A stretch of 64,000 bases of DNA from Parachlamydiales bacterium (lineage in GTDB: Bacteria > Chlamydiota > Chlamydiia > Chlamydiales > JABDDJ01): assembly GCA_041671045.1 (NCBI GenBank), contig JBAZCF010000001.1, positions 124,001 to 188,000 on the forward strand. The letters run 5' to 3'. The stretch's first letter is position 1; the number at the start of each line of letters is the position of its first letter. Positions 18,539 to 27,312 of this stretch are shown piece after piece. A model generated the notes under the pieces. The model saw only the letters and a program-made list of their open reading frames with translations. It did no database searches and had not been told where the DNA came from. A program made the translations under genes and the position numbers.

Positions 18539-19951
18539 TCAAAGACAATTATCCAACAGCATCCACTTCGATCCGCCTAATGACTTATATAAACTGACAT
18601 ATTCAAGTAACAGCTCAATATTAATTTGTAGCAGCTCTTCCTCGGAGCTATATAATGCTTGTTGTATGGTTAATACTTCGAAATAACTGTTAAAACCTTG
18701 GTTATATAAATCAGAAATTGAATAGAGAGCTTCCTCATCAGATTCAAGGGCTTTTTGTAGATAGGATTTTCTTTCCTGTGAAGATTTTAGTGCTGCCAAA
18801 GCGTTTTCAACTTCTTCAAAAGCATTTAAAATCACTTTGTGGTATTCGAGCAAAGCTATCTGTGTTTCAGTCTTACTCATCTCTACGTCTTTTTCCAGCA
18901 TACGGCTGTTAAATAGGGGAAAAAGCAATTGCGGAGTAATAAAATAGACCCCGCTAGACCCACATTTAGTGCTAATATCGCCAATAAATCCTTTAATGGA
19001 AAATCGTGGGTAAAGGCTTGCTATGGCACTTTCTTCCAATTCCATGGCAGCAGCTAAGTCCTGTTCAGCTTTTCTAATATCTGGGCGATTACGGAGTAGT
19101 TCTGTGGGTATGCCTACAGGTAAAACACAAGGAAGTTTCGGCAAGGGAGCAAGAGGGGTTAGTTCGCAGACTAATTGGGAAGGATATAGGCCCGTAAGAA
19201 TGGAAAGGCGATGGATCGACTTCTGAATAGCTAGTTCTACTTGAGGTTTACGGGCATTCATACGGTTGAATTGTTCTTCGGAAATTTTTCTATCGGCGGT
19301 GTTCTTAATCCCTATCCGCACTAGTTCTTCCGTTAAAACGACATTGTCTTGGTTGGCTGCAATGAGGTTTTGAATGATTTGCAGTTGCTTTTGCTGTCCA
19401 CGTAACTCAATATAGTTGCGCGCAATTTCAGCTGTTAGTGTACACCAGAGATTAAAATAGTTTTCTTCTGAGGCATGAATTCTAGCTTCCAAAGCCCCTA
19501 TCTTATGTTTGTTGACTCCGAAAAAGTCGATTTCCCAATCGGCATCAAACCCGGCCTCGAAAAACCCTACATTGGCTGTACGGCTTCCAACACAGGAACC
19601 AAGTGCCTCTTTAAGGATTTTTCTATTAAATCCTAACTCGCCTACAGATACTGATGCATCAATATGGGGTAGAGAAGCTCCTGACATGCCATTACGTTCT
19701 AAACGCGCTTGTAAAATACGCAAGGCAGCGCTATTCAGGTCTAAATTCTTTATCGAAGCCTTTTCAATCAGAGAGTTTAATATAGGATCTTCAAGAGCAT
19801 CCCACCAGACAAAATCTTCCAAAACACTTGGCTCCATGTTGCAGGTGAGGGGGGATTCCCATTGATTGGGAATGTCAATTTCCATCTCGCAAGGGCAAGG
19901 ACGATGACAACAACCCCCTAGGAGGAATAATAATATAAATAGCTTACGCAT
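18539..19951 (-). CDS. Outer-membrane efflux lipoprotein (TolC/NodT type)
   Basis: About 470 residues from the ATG at 19951 (an ATG at 19963 is equally possible). The N-terminus RKLFILLFLLGGCC is a lipobox, so the protein should be lipid-anchored in the outer membrane. Two efflux-protein repeats follow, with typical text such as PVGIPTELLRNRPDIRKAEQDLAAA and coiled-coil helices. It would form the trimeric exit duct for the adjacent ABC exporter. It overlaps the adaptor gene by a few codons, so the four genes 22881 to 18539 form one operon. Confidence 0.85.
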   Translation of the reverse strand: MRKLFILLFLLGGCCHRPCPCEMEIDIPNQWESPLTCNMEPSVLEDFVWWDALEDPILNSLIEKASIKNLDLNSAALRILQARLERNGMSGASLPHIDASVSVGELGFNRKILKEALGSCVGSRTANVGFFEAGFDADWEIDFFGVNKHKIGALEARIHASEENYFNLWCTLTAEIARNYIELRGQQKQLQIIQNLIAANQDNVVLTEELVRIGIKNTADRKISEEQFNRMNARKPQVELAIQKSIHRLSILTGLYPSQLVCELTPLAPLPKLPCVLPVGIPTELLRNRPDIRKAEQDLAAAMELEESAIASLYPRFSIKGFIGDISTKCGSSGVYFITPQLLFPLFNSRMLEKDVEMSKTETQIALLEYHKVILNAFEEVENALAALKSSQERKSYLQKALESDEEALYSISDLYNQGFNSYFEVLTIQQALYSSEEELLQINIELLLEYVSLYKSLGGSKWMLLDNCL

Positions 19952-21044
19952 TTGAAATTTCATCTTCGTGCGAAATTGTGTTAGGGGTTGGATTAGGATT
20001 TGTTTCAATGAACACATCCATTTGCTGTCCTACAAATATGCGATAAGGGTTATTTACAAATTTATACACGACTTGCAGGACACGTGTATCCACTTTCTCT
20101 GAAATATCGTTGGTAATATTTTGTTTATTGACCAAATAGGGGTCTAGGCGAACGAATTCTAACGGTACCTGTACACGTGCATCGCCCTGTAAAAACGCTA
20201 CCGAAGGAGCCTTAGGATCAAAATAAGAGGCGTTGTATTGATTAATGCTGACTTCTAGATGTTTTTCATCCGTATTTCCCACAATCATAATGGGCGTTCT
20301 GGAAGTGTCAGCAGGAGGCAATTCTCCTTCGTGGATTTTGATTTGCAGTACTTTACCATCAATGGGTGAAAGAACAGTCGTCCGATTAATCTCAGTGTTG
20401 ACACGTTCCACATTTGTTCTAGCCTGTTGCAACTCAAATTTTGCAATGCTTACATCAGGTTTCCAAGTGCCGGACTTTACTTTATTCAGATTTGCCTTGG
20501 ACTGGGTAAGCTTAGCTTCCGCTTGGATATAAGCGAAATGACGGCGATCGATTTCCTGTTGGCTAAGCGCACGTGGATCTTGTAGGTTTTGGACCATCTC
20601 ATATTGTTTTTGAGATTGCTTAAGTTCAGCTTCTGCATTAATCACATCGGCATTAGCAACCGCGATATCTTCTTCTCTGGGAGCTTGTTCCAGTTTTTGG
20701 AGTTTAGCCGCAGCAATATCGTATAAGGCTTGTTGAGTTTTAAGCTCAGCCTTTAAATCGCGGTCATCTAATTGAATTAAGGGTGCGCCTTTCTTGACGT
20801 TTTCACCCACACTGACCATTACCTTGCTTACAATTCTATTCAGTGGTACTCCGATCGAGATGTTCTCGCTGCTGGCCTCCACAATTCCAACTGCTGAAAT
20901 ATAGTTCTTGAAAGGGGATACGGGATGAAGTGTATTTCTTTCCGGAATGACTACTTCCTGATTTTCTTTCCACATCGAAGCTATTATCAATAATAGACCT
21001 AGAAAAGATAGCGTTAGGATAACTTTAAAATAGTTCTTTTGCAT
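19944..21044 (-). CDS. Membrane fusion protein, HlyD/DevB type
   Basis: 366 residues. One N-terminal membrane anchor (VILTLSFLGLLLIIASMW), a split lipoyl domain (NRIVSKVMVSVGENVKKGAPLIQLDDRDLKAEL ... TVLSPIDGKVLQIKIHEGE) flanking a long coiled-coil hairpin (about 105-200), then a beta-barrel region. It links the inner-membrane ABC pump to the outer-membrane duct. It starts 3 bp after the ATPase gene ends. Resembles the DevB family, named for a cyanobacterial heterocyst glycolipid exporter; the cargo here is unknown. Confidence 0.83.
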   Translation of the reverse strand: MQKNYFKVILTLSFLGLLLIIASMWKENQEVVIPERNTLHPVSPFKNYISAVGIVEASSENISIGVPLNRIVSKVMVSVGENVKKGAPLIQLDDRDLKAELKTQQALYDIAAAKLQKLEQAPREEDIAVANADVINAEAELKQSQKQYEMVQNLQDPRALSQQEIDRRHFAYIQAEAKLTQSKANLNKVKSGTWKPDVSIAKFELQQARTNVERVNTEINRTTVLSPIDGKVLQIKIHEGELPPADTSRTPIMIVGNTDEKHLEVSINQYNASYFDPKAPSVAFLQGDARVQVPLEFVRLDPYLVNKQNITNDISEKVDTRVLQVVYKFVNNPYRIFVGQQMDVFIETNPNPTPNTISHEDEISNA

Positions 21045-21047
21045 CTT

Positions 21048-21728
21048 TTAACCTGAAGTAATTCTTCCGTCATTTAGTTCAACAATTCTATTAGCATAGG
21101 GAAAAGTTCTCTGGTCATGCGTTACGACCACAACGGCACAGCCTGAATTTTGAGCTATGGCTTTCAGCAGTTTCATCGATTCTGCACCAGTGCTTTCATC
21201 AAGAGCGCTTGTAGGCTCATCACAGACTAGTATTCTGGCATCGTTGACTAGTGCTCTAGCGATAGCAACCCTTTGTTGCTGTCCTTTAGATAGTTCTTCT
21301 GGAGGATCATTTGCTTTCTGGCCAATATGCAGCTGATCTAACAATGACTGCGCTTTTTCCAGAGAAATATTTTCTGCTGTTCCGGCAATCGTTAAAGGTA
21401 AGATCACATTTTCTATGACCGAAAGGGAAGGAATTAGAAATAGCGATTGAAAGACAATACCCAAATTCTGATTTCTAAATTCAGCTTTTTCATCTATCGA
21501 CATAGTGTGAATGTCTTTATCAAATATGATTAATTCTCCCTCGTCAGGAGTTAAAATCGTCATTAATATCGACAATAAGGTTGTTTTACCTGAACCCGAA
21601 GGTCCAACGATCAAAGTCAAACATTCAGGATAGATATCCAGATCAATGTCTTTAAGCGCCTCTACTTGATGGTCGCCAGAACCGTAAGTTTTTTTTATCC
21701 CTTTGCATGTGATGACAGGCTTATGCAT
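21048..21728 (-). CDS. ABC transporter ATP-binding protein (DevA/MacB-like)
   Basis: About 226 residues from the ATG at 21728, 1 bp after the permease stop and with GGGGA ahead of it. Walker A GPSGSGKTT (42-50), signature LSKGQQQRVAIARAL, Walker B ILVCDEPTSALD and H-loop VVVVTHD are intact. It powers the permease encoded just upstream. The signature has LSKGQ instead of LSGGQ, a common variant. Confidence 0.88.
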   Translation of the reverse strand: MHKPVITCKGIKKTYGSGDHQVEALKDIDLDIYPECLTLIVGPSGSGKTTLLSILMTILTPDEGELIIFDKDIHTMSIDEKAEFRNQNLGIVFQSLFLIPSLSVIENVILPLTIAGTAENISLEKAQSLLDQLHIGQKANDPPEELSKGQQQRVAIARALVNDARILVCDEPTSALDESTGAESMKLLKAIAQNSGCAVVVVTHDQRTFPYANRIVELNDGRITSG

Positions 21729-21729
21729 G

Positions 21730-22881
21730 CTAATTCCCCAAAAGTACTTTAGGATCAGCACTTAATACACGATGAATGCTTAGCAGCGCTGAGGATAAGC
21801 AGATGACTAGAATAATTCCTCCTGTAAATAAGAGAAGTTGCCAAGGGAAAAGGAAAGCTAGCGTTGTATTTTTGATGGTCATTCCCCAAAGCATTGTGGC
21901 ACTGGTTCCTAATATAAATCCTATAGCACCTGCGAAAAAAGCTTGCAGTAGGATCATACTCAATAGGGTATTGCGTTTTCCCCCTAAGGACTTGATTAGG
22001 GCGTAGTACTTTAAATTCTCTACTGTGAAATTATGAAAAATTTGGCCTGCAATCGAGAATCCTATGATGATACCTAGGGCTACTGATAGACCGAAATTGA
22101 TCAGAATACCTGTTTTTAGAAAGAAATCTCGTATTTTGTTCTTAAGTTGTTCCCTCGTCAACGCAGTAATATTTTGGATATTATCTATTCCGCGGACGAC
22201 TTCCGAGACCTTAGCCCCAGGGGCCGTTTTAACAGCAATATATCCGAGCGCATTTTCACCTAAACCTGTATATGCTTTATACTGCGAAAACGTAGTGAAA
22301 ATTACCGGCTGAGGAAAGAATCCTGGGGTAATAGAACAGATTCCTACAATCACAGCGCGTTGTCGATTAATTTCCAGGGTGTCTCCAATTTTCACGGGAA
22401 TAGTTCGTCCGTCAGGAAGCTTTTTAGCAAGTACGCCATTTGCTGATTGCGTATCCACTATAATGCCTCCGGGCCGCCTTAAATCCTCAATCGAACCCTC
22501 AAGCATAATTACGGGAGCTCCAATCAGCGTGCTATCATCGATTCCATACACCTCACCCATTTCAAATACGCCTTCTTCCGAAACAATAGGGAGAATTGAA
22601 ATGCCGATAGGTACAGCCCACTCCACCCCTGCTACGCTGCGAACCAAAGATAAATTCTTCAGGGACATATTGCGTAGTTTATCATTGCTTTCTGTTGCCG
22701 GGTCCATGACCCATACATTGGGAGCTGAAATATCTGTTACCATTCTATAGGAACGTGAAACCAGTCCCAAAAAAATTGCAGACTGCTGGGAAATCAGTAA
22801 TGTGGCGAGAAAAATGCCGAAAATAACCCCTAAAAAAGATGATTTATTGCCCACAAGCATTTTGAGAGCTAAAGTTAGCAT
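21730..22881 (-). CDS. ABC transporter permease, FtsX/DevC-like
   Basis: 383 residues: one N-terminal membrane span, a periplasmic domain of about 230 residues, then three spans near the C-terminus, the MacB/FtsX layout. It is the first gene of the permease-ATPase-adaptor-duct operon, so the unit is a complete tripartite exporter crossing both membranes. Substrate unknown. Confidence 0.83.
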   Translation of the reverse strand: MLTLALKMLVGNKSSFLGVIFGIFLATLLISQQSAIFLGLVSRSYRMVTDISAPNVWVMDPATESNDKLRNMSLKNLSLVRSVAGVEWAVPIGISILPIVSEEGVFEMGEVYGIDDSTLIGAPVIMLEGSIEDLRRPGGIIVDTQSANGVLAKKLPDGRTIPVKIGDTLEINRQRAVIVGICSITPGFFPQPVIFTTFSQYKAYTGLGENALGYIAVKTAPGAKVSEVVRGIDNIQNITALTREQLKNKIRDFFLKTGILINFGLSVALGIIIGFSIAGQIFHNFTVENLKYYALIKSLGGKRNTLLSMILLQAFFAGAIGFILGTSATMLWGMTIKNTTLAFLFPWQLLLFTGGIILVICLSSALLSIHRVLSADPKVLLGN

Positions 22882-22979
22882 GAGTAAGCGTTGTAAAGTT
22901 TTTGTAATGTTAAATAATTTTTATTATAGATAATACCTTATATTGATCAATGACTTAGAAATACTAACGGGAGAAACTC

Positions 22980-24260
22980 ATGTATAAGCTTTTGGCAATT
23001 TTATTTTTCACTTGTTGGCTGGGATCGGTAAATGCTGAATTAGCATTTGAAGGTGCAGAAGGGTTTGGAGCTAATTCAAAGGGAGGTAAGGGCGGACAGA
23101 TAATAAAAGTTACCAGGCTCGATGATAATCCCAATAATCCTAAAACAGGTTCTTTTCGATGGGCGGTAAATCAAAAAGGACCGCGTATTGTCCAATTTGA
23201 TGTTTCGGGCAACATCTCACTCCAAGACAGGCTCGTTATTGAAGAACCATTTTTGACCATTGATGGATCCACAGCACCAGATAAAGGAATTTGCATTAAA
23301 AATTATGGACTTGAATTTTCAGATACCCATGACATCATTGTACGTTATATCCGTGTCCGTCATGGGGATGTTAAAGTATTAGAGGAAAATAAAAAGGAAG
23401 GACGTTCACGTCCTGAAAAATCCGTTGGATTGGATTGCATTAACATCGATACATCAAAAGATGTCATCGTAGACCATTGCTCTCTTTCCTGGTCTTGCGA
23501 TGAGGTTGTCAGTGTGACAAGAAGTGAGAATGTCACTATCCAGTGGTGCTTCATTACAGAACCTTTAGCTAATCCTAAAATCCATCCTTATGGCGATGAA
23601 CACGCGTATGGATTTAATGCCAGTGCTAACACCCTATCCGTTCATCATTGCTTGTTTGCAAACTATGTTATGCGTGGGCCTCAGTTTGAAACGAATGATG
23701 TCGATGCTAATAAAAGGGACTATGACATCAAGATGGAAGCTGTAAATAATTTAATTTATAACTATACACGTTCCGGATCCAGGTACACAACAGGAGTAGA
23801 TAATCCCGATCAACTAGGTGACGTCATATTCCAATTCCAATACATCAATAATTTGTATGTTAACAAAACGGACGTAAAGCCTGAAATCAATGTAGAGGAT
23901 AGCACCACCGCAAAACCGAATTTAAAAGTATTTATTTCAGGAAATATAGGTCCGATCCGTTCAAGCCAAGCAATGGGCCAGTATGTAGGGGTGAAAGTGG
24001 GCAGTGGGAGTGGAACACCTATTCTCGACTCCAAAGCGAAAATCCGCGGTCGTTTAAGTTATGAGCAAATGTTTTCTGCTGCGGTGCCAATATCGACCTT
24101 TTCAGCGGAGAGCATTTATCCCATCATACTTGAAAATGCAGGGTGCAATTTGAAGAGAGATTCTGTGGATGAAAGAATCATAAAGAAAATCAAGGCATTG
24201 AAATTCGAAGACATTCTCAAATCACAAGAAGATGTGGGTGGATGGCCTGATTTAAGTTAG
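22980..24260 (+). CDS. Secreted pectate-lyase-like (PL1-type) right-handed beta-helix protein
   Basis: 426 residues. GGGAGAAACTC precedes the ATG. Signal peptide MYKLLAILFFTCWLGSVNA. Mature protein opens with FEGAEGFGANSKGGKGG, then VTRLDD and FRWAVNQKGPRIVQFDVSG, a text shared by bacterial PL1-like pectate lyases, and continues with short beta-helix rungs (VIVDHCSLSWSCDEVVSV, VTIQWCFITE). It may cleave pectate or another polyuronate after export. The catalytic Arg cannot be assigned safely by eye; RSGSRYTTG is a candidate region. Such an enzyme is unexpected in a chlamydia and suggests transfer. Confidence 0.78.
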   Translation: MYKLLAILFFTCWLGSVNAELAFEGAEGFGANSKGGKGGQIIKVTRLDDNPNNPKTGSFRWAVNQKGPRIVQFDVSGNISLQDRLVIEEPFLTIDGSTAPDKGICIKNYGLEFSDTHDIIVRYIRVRHGDVKVLEENKKEGRSRPEKSVGLDCINIDTSKDVIVDHCSLSWSCDEVVSVTRSENVTIQWCFITEPLANPKIHPYGDEHAYGFNASANTLSVHHCLFANYVMRGPQFETNDVDANKRDYDIKMEAVNNLIYNYTRSGSRYTTGVDNPDQLGDVIFQFQYINNLYVNKTDVKPEINVEDSTTAKPNLKVFISGNIGPIRSSQAMGQYVGVKVGSGSGTPILDSKAKIRGRLSYEQMFSAAVPISTFSAESIYPIILENAGCNLKRDSVDERIIKKIKALKFEDILKSQEDVGGWPDLS

Positions 24261-24269
24261 GAAAATGCC

Positions 24270-24304
24270 AACCCGATTTGGCTTCAAATAAGCTGAGTCG
24301 GGTT
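24270..24304 (+). terminator. Hairpin after the pectate-lyase-like gene
   Basis: AACCCGATTTGGCTT pairs with AAGCTGAGTCGGGTT, allowing G-T pairs, around a CAAAT loop. It starts 10 bases after the stop. No T-run follows. Confidence 0.5.
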
Positions 24305-24357
24305 CTATTAAAGAATAGGTTATTGTATCCCCATTGGAGGCAAATAAATCGCCGTTA

Positions 24358-24477
24358 TTATCTGCTTGCATTGCTTAAGGTAATGGTGAAGGTAACAGTT
24401 GAGGTGACGCTGTTACCCTCACTAATGGTGGCGTTATTCTGATGAGATAGATCGCTAATGCTGCTCGTATTGCAGCA
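24358..24477 (-). pseudogene. Calx-beta domain remnant
   Basis: The minus strand has 39 codons ending in TAA that include ATISEGNSVTSTVTFTITL followed by SNAS. This is the wording of Calx-beta domains (usual ISEGNSGTTTxTFTVTLSNAS), found in large Ca2+-binding adhesins. It has no start codon and is cut by a TGA upstream, so it is a relic of a larger surface protein. The surrounding gap 24305-24691 otherwise holds only AT-rich DNA. Confidence 0.5.
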
Positions 24478-24691
24478 TCAAGAACCGTCCTTTCTTCTAA
24501 AGGAGAGAAGTTATACTGCTTCATAAGGAACTTAATTAAAATATTAAGTACCTGTTTTTTCGTTTATAATAACATTAATTAAGATTATTTATTAATAATA
24601 TTAGATTTAATAATCAATAACATTAGTTATAAGTGATTAATTTACAATTACTTGAATTGTGTTAAATAAAATTTTCAATGGAAAAATTTTC

Positions 24692-24792
24692 ATTAGTTGT
24701 TTAGTTTGGCATGTGATTTGTAGGTAGTTTACGGAAAATACCGGTAATGAAAATTGGGAACGATTAATAGATCAAATTATTAGCTCATACTT
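24692..24792 (+). pseudogene. Decayed partial copy of the YheO-PhzF gene
   Basis: Bases 24736-24792 match 40560-40616, inside the intact YheO-PhzF gene, with 3 mismatches in 57. Bases 24692-24720 match the DNA upstream of that gene (about 40103-40130) with few differences. The two matching blocks are adjacent here but about 430 bp apart in the intact copy, so this copy has an internal deletion. It lies just beyond the 3' end of hemD. Confidence 0.7.
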
Positions 24793-24844
24793 CTGCAAAG
24801 TCGCCTGCTTGAAAACTCATTTATCCATTGCGCAAACTGATTTC

Positions 24845-25972
24845 TTACTCATTTTTTAAATAATCTTCTATACATTTTGTCAATGACTCAGCCGTAGCTT
24901 GATCTGATGTGTAAATGGTTCCTGAAAAATAACCGGCTACAGTCAGCCTCGTGTAATCGCCGATACAAAATGGTACGATACGTTGATTTTTATAAAGCTT
25001 ACTCTGGAAAAAATGATCAGCTGTAGAAGAGCTTGTAAAGATCACTAAGTCATTGTCCTGAATAGCAATGGGCTTTAGCTTGGGAGAAACGGTGCGATAA
25101 ACGCTCAAATCGCATACCTTGGCACCTCTGGCTTTCAATTCTTCTGGCAATGTTTGGCGAGCAATTTTAGCCCTAGGAATTAAAATTTTTTCTTCTTGGA
25201 GATTTTCACTATACAGTTTGAGTATGGTATCACCAGCAAATTTTTCAGGTATCGCATCAGGGATAAGTCCGAATAATTTCAAACTTTCCGCTGTTTTCGG
25301 TCCGACAGCAAAGATTTTTTTGTTAGCTAAGATTCTGATATCGATTTCATTTTCGATGAGATGATGAAAGAAAATAGTAACGCCGTTGCTGCTTGTAAAA
25401 ATTAAGCTAGTAAAACCGGAGATAAAAGAAGAGGTCAGACGCTTAAGCGCTTGTTTATTAGGAATAATTTCGATCATAGGACACTGAATGACATCCAAAC
25501 CTAACTCAACAAGATCATTTAAAAAGCTTTGGGATTGATCGATGCCTCTTAAGACAATTGCACGGTTCTTAGGCAAAGGGAAATCTTGTGAATTATCAGA
25601 AGAGATGCCTGGAATGAGTGTATACGGAAATTGCCGATTGTCCAAAAGAGCATTGATGACTTTAGGTTCAGGTGCTCCAGGGATAAGAAAAACGACGTTT
25701 TGATTTATATCGAGCTGTTTTTCTAGCTTGGAATGGAGTTGTCGTTTACTTAAAGAGGATATAGAAACCCATTTAGCCTCTTTAGAACTTAAAAAGAACA
25801 GATTGGGATGTATTTTGGAGTCGTAAAAAATGAGGTTGGCGGATTGCAAATATTTTTTAGCCTCCAACGTCAAGTGCTCGGGATTTCCTCCGCCGAAACC
25901 CACAACATAGATTTTAAATTTTGAAGGTGTTGAGGTTGCATTCATAAAATTACTTGGATCTGTTTCAAACAT
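24845..25972 (-). CDS. hemD: Uroporphyrinogen-III synthase with a half-size CobA-like N-terminal domain
   Basis: 375 residues. The HemD part (about 135-375) closes and inverts ring D of hydroxymethylbilane to give uroporphyrinogen III; SLIFTSSNGVTIFF, IFAVGPKTAESL and LVIFTSSSTADHFF are typical HemD blocks. Residues 20-130 resemble the start of a SAM uroporphyrinogen methyltransferase (VGFGGGNPEHLTLEAKKYLQ, then FLIPGAPEP and LIPGIS), but at about 115 residues it is half the usual size, so methylation is doubtful. CobA-HemD fusions are known; a shortened one is less usual. The shorter start at the second Met (NATSTPSK) is possible. Confidence 0.82.
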   Translation of the reverse strand: MFETDPSNFMNATSTPSKFKIYVVGFGGGNPEHLTLEAKKYLQSANLIFYDSKIHPNLFFLSSKEAKWVSISSLSKRQLHSKLEKQLDINQNVVFLIPGAPEPKVINALLDNRQFPYTLIPGISSDNSQDFPLPKNRAIVLRGIDQSQSFLNDLVELGLDVIQCPMIEIIPNKQALKRLTSSFISGFTSLIFTSSNGVTIFFHHLIENEIDIRILANKKIFAVGPKTAESLKLFGLIPDAIPEKFAGDTILKLYSENLQEEKILIPRAKIARQTLPEELKARGAKVCDLSVYRTVSPKLKPIAIQDNDLVIFTSSSTADHFFQSKLYKNQRIVPFCIGDYTRLTVAGYFSGTIYTSDQATAESLTKCIEDYLKNE

Positions 25973-26162
25973 CTGCTTTTCATCATAGTTAGAATATTTA
26001 CCGATTTTTGTCTATATAGGAAAAAAGGAAAGGCTGAGAGATTATTTAATAATCTTTATTTAAAGAGAGGGTTATTTGTATCAAATAATGATGAATTGAA
26101 GAAAAAAATATTCATAGGTTTTGAACATTTGCTTGGAAATGAAATGTAGCTTATGGAAGATA

Positions 26163-26300
26163 TCAGAGCGATTTTTTTGAAAATGATAGGTGTTCTAGTA
26201 AATTTTCCCGAGTTTTTTCAGTAACTTTACTTTTATATCTGGCTAAAGTAAATGTTGTAGCAAGAACACTTATTAAGCCAAGCCTTCCTAGCATGAATTT
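26163..26300 (-). pseudogene. C-terminal tail of a lost membrane protein
   Basis: About 44 codons on the minus strand read MLGRLGLISVLATTFTLARY and on to a TGA, a hydrophobic helix and a basic amphipathic tail like the end of a transporter. The MxxGRLG pattern recalls the last helix of Trk/Ktr K+ transporters, but this is weak. The frame is closed upstream (TAA, TGA) within hairpin repeat family 2, which begins where the protein-like text stops. Confidence 0.35.
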
Positions 26301-26322
26301 TCATTACACTAATCATGTAGCG
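26291..26322 (-). repeat. Interspersed hairpin repeat family 2, copy A
   Basis: Read on the minus strand this is CGCTACATGATTAGTGTAAT and then GAAAATTCATGC. It matches copy B (34476-34507) at all but about four positions and copy C (39012-39040) more loosely. An outer inverted repeat (CTAGCATGAA / TTCATGCTAG) surrounds it at about 26288-26345. The gap 25973-26609 (637 bp) holds this repeat, the transporter relic, and AT-rich DNA that should carry the promoter for the next gene. Confidence 0.6.
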
Positions 26323-26609
26323 ACATATCCCTTGTTTCATGCTAGATAAAAAGCTTCGACTATATTAGCAAATATGCTCTAAGTTTTTTTACTACACCCT
26401 GAAAATCAAACAGTTATGCCGCTTATACGAATAGTGTAATATAATCCATGAAGGCCTAAGCAGTGTGTATATTTGCTTAGTCTGAGGAATGAGATTTTAG
26501 AGTAAAAGCTAAGATAGATTGCAGTTTAAAAAGAGGCAGCCTACTGTAAAGCAGTCTTTGAAAAATGTGATCTGAAAGAAAGTGTTAAATGTATAAAAAG
26601 GAAGTACAT

Positions 26610-27095
26610 ATGGCTGATTTTAGAAAAAATTTTACTAAAGAAGAATGGGAAGAAATCTCAACTTACTACGAAGAAAAATCTTATGAGTCCTCAGAGGAAA
26701 TTCTTAAATTCGGAGAAATTAAGCGTGATTTCTATTATCTGAAATCTGGAGTGGCCGACGTTTTTATTACTAATATTGAAGGGAATGAAATCAAATTAGG
26801 GGATATTTCGGAAGGGACTTTATTTGGTGAGATGGGATTTCTTGATGGACATCCTGCTTCAGTAGTTGTTAAAGCTCAAACAGAAGTGATAGTAGATACA
26901 ATGGATAATGCTAAGTTTATGGAATTAAAATCCAAAAATATAGAGCTTGCATTTAAATTTCTTTGGTTTATCTCTTGCTTGTTAGCCAATCGCTTGCGCA
27001 TTACTAGCTCCAAGTTGAAAATAGCTTCATTGGAACAGGATAAAAACCAAAAGTATGCAACAGCAAACAAAAAAGAGCACGTTGAAGGCCGCTAA
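26610..27095 (+). CDS. Cyclic-nucleotide-binding domain protein
   Basis: About 161 residues from the ATG at 26610, with AAGGA 7 bases before it (an in-frame ATG at 26589 lacks support). Residues 15-115 form a CAP/Crp-type cNMP fold: ILKFGEIKRDFYYLKSGVADVF and the binding loop FGEMGFLDGHPASVVVKA, where GEMxxLxxxPxxxxVxA is the phosphate-binding cassette but the usual R before the second conserved residue is replaced by P/V. No HTH is seen, so it is a regulator subunit or sensor and not a full Crp. Two SnoaL-like genes follow on the same strand. Confidence 0.75.
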   Translation: MADFRKNFTKEEWEEISTYYEEKSYESSEEILKFGEIKRDFYYLKSGVADVFITNIEGNEIKLGDISEGTLFGEMGFLDGHPASVVVKAQTEVIVDTMDNAKFMELKSKNIELAFKFLWFISCLLANRLRITSSKLKIASLEQDKNQKYATANKKEHVEGR

Positions 27096-27312
27096 ATAGT
27101 AATCAAAGCAAAAGAGTCTTCAAGAGAGACCTTATCTTGAGCCGATTTACCTATAGAGGGCCATAAATCGGAGTTATAAATTACTCGTGAGGTTTCTTTA
27201 AAAAGTAGATAAGAAGTTTAGACAAATAAATCAAGCTAAGCTATTCAGAGAGTATAGAGAACGACTAATTAGGTTTCCTTGTGGCTCATAGAAATCAATA
27301 GGAGATAAAAAA

